From assembly GCA_029834535.1 (NCBI GenBank), contig JAQMWT010000077.1:97785-161784 (forward strand): 64,000 nucleotides of DNA, given 5' to 3'. Shown piece after piece: positions 52,161-61,919 of this stretch. Position 1 is the stretch's first letter. Each line of letters begins with the position of its first letter. A program made the position numbers and the translations under genes. The notes under the pieces are model-generated. The model ran no database searches, was not told the origin of the DNA, and was given only the letters and a program-made list of their open reading frames with translations. This DNA is from Chrysophaeum taylorii (lineage: Eukaryota > Sar > Pelagophyceae > Pelagomonadales > Pelagomonadaceae).

Positions 52161-53513
52161 ATGGTTCTCCTCGCGTGGTTGGTGCTGGGCGCGTGCGTCG
52201 CCTCGGACGACTTCGCGATCAAGACGAACGTCGCGCGGCACCTGGCGGCAGAGCCTCCTCCAATGCGCGGGAGGACCTTCAGCATTGTCCTCCCTGTGTT
52301 CCCGCCGCAAATGCGAGAATTCATTGCGAGCATGGCAATGCTTCGTCGCTTCTTGATCGTCGACGACCTCGACAAAATCGTCCTGATTTCGCCGTGCACG
52401 ACTGGCGAAGGCACGTTGTCGGCGGCGACCTGCACCGAGCCGACGAGGATCGAACGCGAGCGCATCGATTGGAAGTCGCCGTCGCCCGAGTGGGGTTCGA
52501 ACCAGTCGCTCTACGACGAGTTGGAAGCGAACGGTGGCCGAATCGATCAGCTCGGGACTTGGGAGGAGGGCGCCTGCGCGCTCGAAGTCCTCGACTTTGT
52601 CCCGCGCTCCAAGGTCATGCACTTTTGCGACGACTCGGTCATCTGCGGCGAGGTACGAAATTGCTTGCTCGGCATTGCAAAAAGCACAAAGAAAAACTTG
52701 CTGGGTTGGTACGTGCAGCAACTAGTTAAACTCGGGGTCGCGCGCTTCATCACGTCGCCCCACATGCTCATTCTCGATGCGGATGCGTACGCGATCAACC
52801 AAATCTCGGCGGCGTCGCTGCTCACCGCCGGCGGCACGAGCCGAATGCTTTCGGTGCGCCGTGTCCGTAGTGGCGAGCGATTCGGGACTCGGGCCGTCGG
52901 CGGCCGGTGGTATGAACGATATCCCCGAGCCCTCGAAGTCCTCCGGGAGAACGTCAACCAGACAGTGCGCGCGAATACTACCATCCTCGGGGTGACGCCG
53001 CAGGTGCTCTCGACGGCCGTCGTGCGTCAGATCCTCGACACAGTCGAGGAACGCCAGCAGCAAGCATGGTGGCAGGTTCTGGGCTTCTCAAAGTTTACAG
53101 AATTTTCGCTCTACAACACGTGGATGCTTCTGAATTGGGACACCGTTGGCAAGACGCTCCACGACAACACGCTCGGCAGCAAGCAAATTGCCATCTGGTC
53201 CCACGACCTCGACCACGTTCCGCCCGACGCCAAGCTTCGCTACGCCGAACGAACGCTTGGTGCCCAAATTCGCACCTACCGCTACGCACCGACCTTCATG
53301 GTGTGCCAGGACGAAAGTGGTTTTACGCCGGACATGTGCCAGGCTGTTGCGACGAGCTGCGCGGATCTCATAGCCTCTCACTGCAAAAAGAAACCAAGGC
53401 GCGCCGTCCTCGAGAATCCCGCCGGCGTATTGAACCGCGGTGCCTCAGCCACCACCTGGTGTGGACCCCACTACGATTCTCTCGAAGACGCCGATGCCCC
53501 CTCGCCAAGATGA
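52161..53513 (+). CDS. Secreted or Golgi glycosyltransferase-like protein (DUF6492-like)
   Basis: 450 residues with signal peptide MVLLAWLVLGACVASDD. A GT-A-like core is suggested by FSIVLPVFPP near the start, LGWYVQQLVKLGVARFI and the Asp-x-Asp motif in MLILDADAY (about 204), followed by GVTPQVLSTAVV and FSKFTEFSLYNTWML. The order of WY-QQL-K, LDAD, and SE/TEFxLYN matches DUF6492 glycosyltransferase-like proteins as I know them. A Cys-containing tail follows. Sugar donor and acceptor are unknown. Single exon; the ATG used is directly before the signal peptide. Confidence 0.65.
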   Translation: MVLLAWLVLGACVASDDFAIKTNVARHLAAEPPPMRGRTFSIVLPVFPPQMREFIASMAMLRRFLIVDDLDKIVLISPCTTGEGTLSAATCTEPTRIERERIDWKSPSPEWGSNQSLYDELEANGGRIDQLGTWEEGACALEVLDFVPRSKVMHFCDDSVICGEVRNCLLGIAKSTKKNLLGWYVQQLVKLGVARFITSPHMLILDADAYAINQISAASLLTAGGTSRMLSVRRVRSGERFGTRAVGGRWYERYPRALEVLRENVNQTVRANTTILGVTPQVLSTAVVRQILDTVEERQQQAWWQVLGFSKFTEFSLYNTWMLLNWDTVGKTLHDNTLGSKQIAIWSHDLDHVPPDAKLRYAERTLGAQIRTYRYAPTFMVCQDESGFTPDMCQAVATSCADLIASHCKKKPRRAVLENPAGVLNRGASATTWCGPHYDSLEDADAPSPR

Positions 53514-53639
53514 CGCACGTATAACCTAATTATTAGGGAACTTTTCTCTTCGACGGGTCCGCCTTGTTGCGAGTGCAGCATGTTGCGAGCAAAAGACAAG
53601 GGTACTTGAAGTTCGTTCGGTGTTTTCGACTTAGGCCTC

Positions 53640-54380
53640 GCAAACTACACATAGCGAGATCGGCAAGTCCGATGAGGCGTCGACCTCGTCTTTAGGAGGA
53701 ACCTTCTTGATCGCGACGATGAACTGGTTGGCGCGGGCGAAGCGCGAGTGGTCGTGGTGGCGTTATTATGGTCAGCGAGCGCCAAACGCGAGGTAGGCAG
53801 CCTTTGAGATGAGGCCCTCGACTTCGGAACAAAACTTGGTTTCCCCTCGCGGTGCACACGAGTGCACGCGAGCGCCGCCCCCAACGCCGTCGACCTCAAT
53901 GCCGTTGGAGATGCCATCGGCGCTTGTTGACGGAAGCGATGCGTTGCAAGCGATGCGTTGCCTCTCCCAGTCGCGTAGCCCAGGACGTCGCCGTCGGGCG
54001 ACTGCACGAGTCTGTTGGGCTTGACGAACCTCACAATCGCCGGTTTCGAGTTTCCAGACCCAATTACCCACTCGCGGCGGCTTGTCCTTCATGAGCAGAT
54101 ATGTTGGTAAACATGACGACATGACGAACACGTCGCTGCGCCTCACGGCGACGTCGCTCGGCGAGTTGTCGTGCTTGTATCGGTCGTGATGTCGGTCCGC
54201 GGAGGCAGTGTCCATGTTGGATTTTGTTTGAAATCAGCGAGCGAACGAAGATGCCGGCGTCGTAGCCAAGCGTCACGCACTTTGCCTGATAAAATTTCAG
54301 CGTTTTGGCCGCGACGACCTTCGGCCCGCGTCAATCCAAATGATCCGTCGTGAAAAACAGCGTCGTCGGCTTGCATAACC
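53640..54380 (-). pseudogene. Fragmented coding region, unknown protein
   Basis: Plausible coding phrases occur on the minus strand in changing frames: TLKFYQAKCVTLGYDAGIF, VFVMSSCLPTYLLMKDKPP then RVGNWVWKLETGDC, FVKPNRLVQSPDGDVLGYAT, GETKFCSEVEGLISKAAYL and ARANQFIVAIKKVPPKDEV. I could not join them with convincing GT-AG introns. This is either a decayed gene or a many-exon gene I cannot resolve. No family recognised. Confidence 0.35.
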
Positions 54381-56035
54381 AACCAAAATCAAGGCAATTA
54401 TGCTTGCTCGCCGAGTCCTTCTAGGGTCGTTGCTGCCGCTTGGGGGTTATCTGGGAGGCATTCTTCCTGTTTGAGGCAGTACGAAGTGTGCTACTAATCT
54501 GATAGTGCTCTTGGTGGCGCTGCAGAAAGTACGACAATTACGTCGTTGGTACGACGTCGTAAGCTCAGCAACCCTACTTCGATCGTCGATCGGCACTCGA
54601 AATGTCAGATTTCCGGTGCGGTCGAGCGAGGTGTCTTGGCTTACCAGGGCGGGCATCGACGCCAACCCCGGCCGATACTTCGGTCCGAGCAGGTGCCCAG
54701 CACCAGCGGCGCATTACGCCCAACTTGTGCGCCTTAAACAGGCATTGATGGATTGGGATCGGGTTCTTGAGGGACCACCGTCTCGACAAGAGACCCAGGA
54801 ATGGCAATCGGATACACGGGTCATGCCCTCGCTTGCGCAACCCACTCCGCCGTCTATATAGACCGCTCCCGAAGAAGCCAAATCCCCGCGAAATCGCCCG
54901 GGCGATCGCACTGCTCGTGTGGGGCTGTGGGTGAGATAAACGCAAGGTTTCCTTTTGACGCATCATTTGAGGATCTTGGCTCGCCTGTTTTGCGCCCCCG
55001 GCTCCTGCCGTGCGTGCTCCCCCCCTCACGAGCTCAGCAATCGTGCACAGATGCTCACATATCCACTGGAGACAAAAATTTGTTGTTCACGAGCGCCACG
55101 AGTCTCAGCAATGTTTCCTCGATCATAGACTGTGTCTAGACCAGGCGCTTTGGATAAGGTTGCTGCTGCTGGAAGCGGAGGACATGGACCTGTGGTTGCT
55201 GAAGATGGATGTTCCATTATTGAAAGAGTACCCCAGTTCATGGCACCTGTTGCACTTTGTGGCTCGAGCGGCGATGATGAGAAAAAAAACAATGCATTTC
55301 TCGCACTCCGAGGGGCTTCGTATGCACCGCCCGGCTGCTGGGTCGGCAACGCAAAATACACTGGCGACGCCGTAGCAGAATCCAAGCGCGGCGTATCATT
55401 TTGGCGGAATCGAACGGTGTTTGGCGGAATCGAACGGTGCCACAAAGTACGCACAGCCTGTGGCAAACGCCGGGTCGACGAGGTACTCGCGCTCTTTCTT
55501 TGATGCACGGTTCAACCGAACATCACGTAGTGCATCCGGTATTCATTCGGTAGTCACAGCACCACACACCCTGCCCTGGGTCACGTGCTCGCGCACTGAC
55601 ATCTGCGACATCTGATAGCTCGCCATCGACGCGAGACGCACGACCTCGGAATCACGAGCAGGAGACGACGGTACCATGGCATTTGAGCCACGAGTCAGTT
55701 TTCGCGTTGACTTAATAACACACCCTAGAAATACCTGGCAACGCGATGTAATAAGCACCCGGCGACCATATGGGCAAGGTGATGCGACACACGATGTAAT
55801 TATAATTGGAGCGTCGACCACTCAGACTCTGCAGACCGATGGTACCGCCGCGCGAAGAAAGCGCAGACCCGATCTTTTTCACAACACTTGGGGACTTGAA
55901 GAATGACAACCTTCCGGCCTGCTTGGGTCTCCTTTTGTCGCGGGAGATCGCCATCTTCTGGGTCGGTGCGATGTTTGTTGGGGCTGGAAAAGGGTAAGAA
56001 TTTCTGTAATCGCGGCAAAAAGGAAGATCCGTGAG
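54381..56035. other. Unassigned spacer
   Basis: Frames on both strands overlap and none shows a domain. A direct 20-bp duplication (TTTGGCGGAATCGAACGGTG twice) sits at about 55399-55439. Nothing else supported. Confidence 0.45.
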
Positions 56036-56853
56036 ATGAAGGTGTTGTTGATCGTCGTGGCGGGGGCCGAGGCGTTGGCTCCTCCTCCTCCAGGCCCCGG
56101 GCGCGGCGATGATTCTCGAAAGAGGCCCTTGTCGCCAATGGTGTGGGCGGGGCCCGTGACGTTAGGCACGACGACGACGCTGGTGATCGTCGATCGGCGG
56201 CGGGAGAAGCGCGACGAGAGAGGCGCGGCAGGGTTCGAGTTGGGCCAGGACTTTAGTGGTCGGTGGAAGCTGGCCAAGTCGGTCAACTTCGACGAGTGCG
56301 TCCTAAAGTGACGCGGCATGATGGCGTTGCAGGTACCTCGAGTCGCTAAACGTTTCGTCCACGCACCGGAAGTTCGCGACGCGCGCGACGGTCGAGCATC
56401 GCATTCGTGAGTGCGCAGACTTCCTTTTGGACTGTCCCCGCAGGTCGGTGGCCCGATGGCGACAACACCAAGTATGAAGTGTGCGTCGTCAATAGACTCG
56501 GCAAGAAGTGCGAGCTGTTCACCGTCGGCGCGAGGCCGATCGAATCTTCCGACGCGCGCGGCGATCCGATCACCAAGCGGACGGAGTGGGAAGGCCCGGA
56601 CAAGAAGGTCCTCGTCACCTCCGTCAACTCGACCGCGGGCGCTCTCGTCGACCGCCGCATCCTCACCAGCGAGGATGAGATGGTCATGGAGCTCATCTCG
56701 CCGACACGCGTTCGCGCCTTCCGGATCTTTTCAAGAGTCCAAGAGGAGAAGGAACCCGCGGCGGGGAAGCAACTGACCGCCTTCGTCCGCCACCGCCGTT
56801 GGTGGCGTGGCACCCCTTCGCCCCTCGTCGAAGCAGGGTATTATCACCAATAA
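56036..56853 (+). CDS. Fatty-acid-binding-protein-like (lipocalin superfamily), secreted or plastid-directed
   Basis: Exons 56036-56295, 56333-56406 and 56444-56853 total 744 nt (247 residues); both introns are exactly 37 nt. The N-terminus MKVLLIVVAGAEALAPPP looks like a signal peptide. From about residue 70 the chain follows the FABP barrel: DFSGRWKLAKSVNFDEYLES, HRKFATRATVEHRI, FTVGARP, TEWEGPDKKVLVTSV, LVDRRILTSEDEMVMELI and VRAFRIFSRV. FABPs bind fatty acids or retinoids. The order (GRWKL...NFDEYL... G...R...W+G..L+...) is typical, but retention of the Arg-x-Tyr head-group residues is not evident. The tail after about 215 is not conserved and may hide a splice. Confidence 0.65.
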
Positions 56854-59800
56854 TAATAACTCTCTCTTAACGGTCATCATCATAAATTCGTTTTTCATCA
56901 TTCATTAATCCCGCCGTTTTTTGCCGTGCGAACGAAAGAGAAGAAGCCAGAGAAGCCAGAGAAGAAGCCACCACCACCTCGATGGATTTTGCTTCGATGA
57001 CTCGCATGGATCGTGAGTCGGTGTCGCCGCCGAGGGCCTCGGGGCGCCGCGCCGTGGTCGGGTTCCGGTTTCGGTCGGAGGCGCGGCACATGCAGGCGAT
57101 GCCACACGTGCGTCGTCGTCTCTTTCGAAAAGCGGTTGATAAAATATGTCTGTTCGCAGGTCGGTGCAAACGGGGCACGGGGGATCATCAAGCGGCTGGA
57201 TTGGCCCGCCTGGGGCGAGTACGGATGGCGACATGCGCGCCGCTGCCGGCGCCTGGTGACCGCCCGGGACGGAGGCCGTATTCTGATGAGCGCGTTCGCG
57301 CGGTGGGCCGACAAAACGGGAAGCGGCGCAACGTCGCGAATCGGCAAGCTCCGCCGCAATGGCGGTGGGGCTGGTGCCGAAGGACCGCGACGCGCCCAAG
57401 CGCGAGCGCGGTGACGACATGCGTCGAGCCCATGCCGCCGAATCTTGGCCGAAACGGCTTTTGTTCGAGGAGCGTCTGCGGCCCGCGGGACGGGAAGCCG
57501 AAGAACGCGCTGGTGCGAGATCGACCGCGCCGCCGATGTGGTCAGGTGTCTGGCGCCGAATCTCACTGATCCGACTAACAAAGAGAGGAATCGAGGCGTC
57601 GATGAGAAGAGCCAGCGCGGGCCGCACCGACGTAGAAGAAGGCTAATTCACTCAAGGGAGATCGCGCGTCTCACCAAGATCGTGCGGGGTCGCAAGCACA
57701 CGGGCAAAAACGAGCTCACTGGAGCGCGGACGGAAAGGAAGGAAAAGGCCGGAACCCGGCGTCGAGGAAACGGAGCGGGCGACGGGGCCGTCGGTCAAAG
57801 AGCGGTTGTTGGCCGATACAACGGTCGGTACCGCCACGCTGCTGCATCCTCGACCGGGCGCCACATCGCGGGTGAGCCAAGTCCGTGGTGCAGAAAGACC
57901 GAATCCAGCGCGAGTTGGTAGTGAGGGAAGTGAAGAGACCGGTAGAGTGGGGCAAGTGACACCCATCAAGGCCGCCACTCGTTAACCGGCGAAGACTAAA
58001 TTTGCGGCAGAGGGCGCACTTTTGAGACGCGACGCGACCAGTAGAGAAACCGAAATTCGGCAAGGGCAGCGACACCGGTGCAGAACACCGCGTTCAGATC
58101 GTCGGGACCGCGACCCGGCAGTGTCGCGCTCAATGGTCGGGACGCTCACCACGCCCCCCGTGGCAACAATGGTGCGGAACGGGGCCCGGGACGAAAAACG
58201 AGGCGACGCAAGCGACCGGATCGACCGGCGAGACCAAGGACACAAGAGCATTTTCGAACGAGCGCATCTCTGTTGCGGTCTCGTCGGCGTCGTCATATCG
58301 GTCCTCGGTCGAGCGTGTCTCTCGTCGTCAAAGCGCGAGGTAGGGAACACAACAACCCGCGATGGCTCCCTCCCGCCGTCGATTCACGACAAGAAAGGGT
58401 GTGCGGCCTTTTCGCCTGTCCAGGCAAGCGAAGGCCACAGGTCGTCACAACGATGAAGTCGGTCGTCAAAGGGGATGGGGATCATCACGTCTGCGCATCA
58501 AGTTCGAGGCTGGCGACGGTTCGGTTCGAAGACGGACGAGGATCAAACGCGGATTGCCGCTTCGGTAACGCCCGTCCGATCCGTCGAGGAGCCCCCACGC
58601 GAGGAATGCTGCAGATCCCCGTGACGCGCAACACAGAAAAGCGCTCGGTCTGTGTGCAAGTCAAGGGACGCGAACGCCAGCGTTCGCTTCAATTGTCGGG
58701 CTACGCCGCGACTCCGGCCTGCAACTTGGCCTACGTCGGCTCGGCGTCGAGTCACAACTGCGCCCAAAGCATTCCGGCGTTGCGTGAAACAGAGCGAACC
58801 TCGGCGCGCCCCGTGACCTGGCCCCGGCGCGTCGAGGAACGGTCCTTCGTGGCTACCATGAAAACCGGACAGACGATCGCGTCGCCGCTGCGACGGCGAC
58901 CGGTAGTAGGTCGCCGAGGCCGGACGAAGTCCTGCAAACGTCGAGCCGGTTAGAAAGATCCGCTCGGACGGCCAATCCCAAGCAAAATTTCCGGTGAATC
59001 CGGGACGTCTCTCACCCGCTCGTGCCCGGGAACGGCTCGAGACGACGACGACGACGACTCGACGACCAAGGGCCCGACTGAGTTTCCACTCGAGCGTCGG
59101 TCCGCCGCCACGCTCGTCGCGCGATGCGGTTGTCGGTCGCAGGTCAAGGGCCAAGTGGGCGCTTGACATCGAAAGGTCCATACCCGGTCGGGGGGCCCAC
59201 GATTGGTGAGCCTGTTCCCAAAAGAAGCACCGAGGACCGAGGCCCGGTCGTCCTCCGTTCGGGAGTCGACTTCTGGGCGAGCGGGGGTGCGCGGCAAGCG
59301 GAGGAACGGTCCCACACGCGGGTGCGCCCCCCGCGGCAGAGGGCGAAAGCGCCATCGGGAGGGGGGCGGGGGGGCTGTGCAGCGGGGGCCGGAGAGCCCG
59401 GAGGCGCACAAGAGGGCTGCCAGGGAAGTCAGGGGGGGGGCGCGAGGAAAAAACGGCGCCGCGAGCGGGGGGAGGGGCCGAGGCATGCCATCGGACCGCA
59501 GGGACAGCAACGGCAGGAGAACGCCCCGGCGCAAGTGCCCGGCGGGACCCGAAGAGCGCGGAGAGGCGGTACCGGCTCAAAAGCACGCGGAGGGAGCTAT
59601 CGGTCCGCCGACCCCGCAAAGACCTACGGTCCCGCGGAAACGGGGTGCCTGGTCGTCTCCTGATCTCTAACGCGTGTGGCGCGCTGTCCTCGTCGGAAGC
59701 GTTAGGTACTCTCGGAAGAGCCCTCACCAGCAATCGGGGGCCGAGTCGGCTCGTGCCGTGGCGCTCGGCGTGGCGGGCAAGCTGTGTCTCACGCACAGCG

Positions 59801-61506
59801 AACTCGCTTCCCACAAGTCGGGATCGAAGTCTTCGCCGCTCTTCAGGTTTTCTCCGTCGTCGCAGACCCACGGAAGGTGGCCCTCCGTTGCTCCACCACT
59901 GCGCGCGGCCCCAGTCAATCAATCGCCTTACGCTGCGATCTGCTTCTCTCTCCGGCCCCGTACGCTCGCAGACTTCGGCCGGTTCGATCGGAAAACAACG
60001 CCCGCACCTCCCCGTTGCGCGACGCCGCCGCCGACGACTTCCACTCAACAGGACCGCAAAAGAAAGAATCGAATCTGCGTCGGGATCCGTCAGCCAGCAG
60101 CGAGCCCAAGACACAACCAAACACAATCCAAGAAAATTTTCCGTCGCGTCGTCGCGCTGTCGCCCGCCGATACGTTCGTCACCAGCCAAGGGGTGGGACG
60201 ACCGATGCCAGATCTTCTGGCCCTTTGGAATGAGTTAATTCAAGATCGAGGTGGGCAGGGGTTGTACATGCACGGCTTGAGAAAGTTTTGCGGATTCGTT
60301 CCGGCCAAAGTAGGAACTAGTTATCGCGTCGTCCGCTCGTTTGCCGTATCGACCCGAGAGGAAAGTCCGCGGGGCGTATGGCGGGTACGTGTCCGTCGCA
60401 ATAGGCGCGGTCCCACCCGCGTCGCGAGGGATTCCTTGGCGAGCGTGAGACGAGGCGTCCGTGCGATGGGCGAAACACGTCGCCGAGGGTGGGTGGAGAA
60501 CCCTGCGCGTGCTTGGAGCTGAGTTGTGGCTGAAGGGGCACAAAACCGGAGGAGTTCTGAGACAGTAGCGGGCTCGAGCAACCAGGTCTCGGGGTCCGGT
60601 GCCGGTAGCTTCGATAACCAGCCCGATAGCGGCGATGTCGGGACGCGATCGAAACAGGACGGGCGTCGAGGATGGCGCTGTGGTGTGGGTGGAGTCCCGA
60701 GGGCGCGTCCGACGAGGGCGAGGGCGCGGAGGCCGGGTGTCGAGGTGGACCCGACGAAGGTTGGAGGCGGGCGGGCTTGATGAAGCGGCCCTCGCCAACG
60801 TGGCCCTGGGTCGGCGCCTGGCGGAGGAAGCGGCGACGGACGGATAAACCCGTCGCAGTAGCTCGTGAGGGGCGCACTGGCCCCAGCGGTTGAGCCGACC
60901 GAGGGCCGGCGCCAGAAAGTCGTAACCGGAGGGCCGAGGCGCCGCCCCGGTCGGGCTCGCTCGTCGTCGGGGAATGGCGCGAGGGGGTCGCGGGCCGGTC
61001 GGAAGCCGAGGACCAGGAGCGCCCCCACCGAGAAGGGAGGAGCTTGTAGGACCCCGAAACTGGCAAGCGCGGGCGGGGGAAAGCAACGGGGGCCGAGAGG
61101 GAGGGCGGCGCGTCAGGGGCGAGACGCCATTTGGCGAGCGCCTCCGGGACGGATGTAGAGAGCGCTCTCGAGAGGGGGGAGGGCGTCCGACGGTCGACGT
61201 GCGACCCAGACTGTCGCAGGAGGCCGTCCGGCGGTCGAGCCAGGCGACGCGCCGGCGGGGCCGCGAGGGGCCCGCGGCATGACCCCGGGAACGACCGCGA
61301 CGTCGCGCCGGCGCTGCGCGCCGGCCGCCTGCGGCCTCCCTCGGCGCTTGGGGCCCACAGCATCGGGGCCCGGGCGGCGCGGGCGTGCGGGGGGCCGCCG
61401 GCGCGCGGGGCTGCGTAGGCGATCCGCGACGCGGCGATGTCGCGCCGTGCGAGGTGACGCACGGCCACGTCGAGAGCTGGCAGCACCTTGGGCACCTCGA
61501 CGAGGG
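56854..61506. other. Long GC-rich unassigned region
   Basis: Frames of 200-550 codons are open on both strands at once, with Arg/Pro/Ser-rich products, as expected from GC-rich non-coding DNA. A possible spliced plus gene near 56,980-57,410 (GIIKRLDWPAWGEYGW) and a minus frame with PCPVCTDLRTDIFYQPLF compete for the same DNA; neither is secure. The stretch 59,300-59,480 is strongly G-rich on the plus strand. No small- or large-subunit rRNA signature was recognised, so an rDNA spacer remains a guess. Confidence 0.4.
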
Positions 61507-61863
61507 TTAAGAGTTCGTCCCGGTCCTCGTCATCAGCAGACGTCGGTAGTATGCCGCGCGGTTGATCAGCTGGGCCGTCGTCGCCGAGGCCTCCGTCGAG
61601 GGGTCGGGTCCGCCGCCCTCGCGCCCACACCCGTATGCTGCCTTGTCGGCCTCGGCGAGCATCGTCGCGAACGACGACGACGGCGGGGGCGGCGGCGGCG
61701 GCGACTTGTGGTGCCGTGGCTCGCTCCGCGTCCGTAGCGGACGCCACTCGCCCTCGACGCTCTCACCCTCGCGCACGAGCCGCCCATCGGCACGCATCCC
61801 GATCACCTTGCCCCTCGGCCGGTCGTGCCGGATCACAGGCTTCTTTCGCGTTCGCGCAGCCAT
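61507..61863 (-). CDS. Small basic hypothetical protein
   Basis: ATG at 61863 gives 118 residues: MAARTRKKPVIRHDRPRGKV, then EGESVEGEWRPLRTR, a poly-Pro run and a helical end (TTAQLINRAAYYRRLLM). Another frame downstream (DRDELLTLVEVPKVLPALDV, RHLARRDIAASRIAYA) also looks coding, so the true gene may splice into it, but no clean GT-AG pair was found. It is 56 bp downstream of, and on the same strand as, the LRR-WW gene. No family recognised. Confidence 0.35.
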   Translation of the reverse strand: MAARTRKKPVIRHDRPRGKVIGMRADGRLVREGESVEGEWRPLRTRSEPRHHKSPPPPPPPSSSFATMLAEADKAAYGCGREGGGPDPSTEASATTAQLINRAAYYRRLLMTRTGTNS

Positions 61864-61919
61864 CGTCACACGTACCCAACGGCTACCCAACGGCTACTCG
61901 ACCCCGGTGGTTATTGTCG

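Noticed and set aside
58543-60189. 548-codon minus frame
   Set aside because: Arg/Pro/Ser-rich with no domain, and the opposite strand is equally open; looks like GC-driven chance.
60317-61747. 476-codon minus frame
   Set aside because: Only its first ~100 codons look protein-like; the rest is compositionally biased and overlaps open frames on the other strand.
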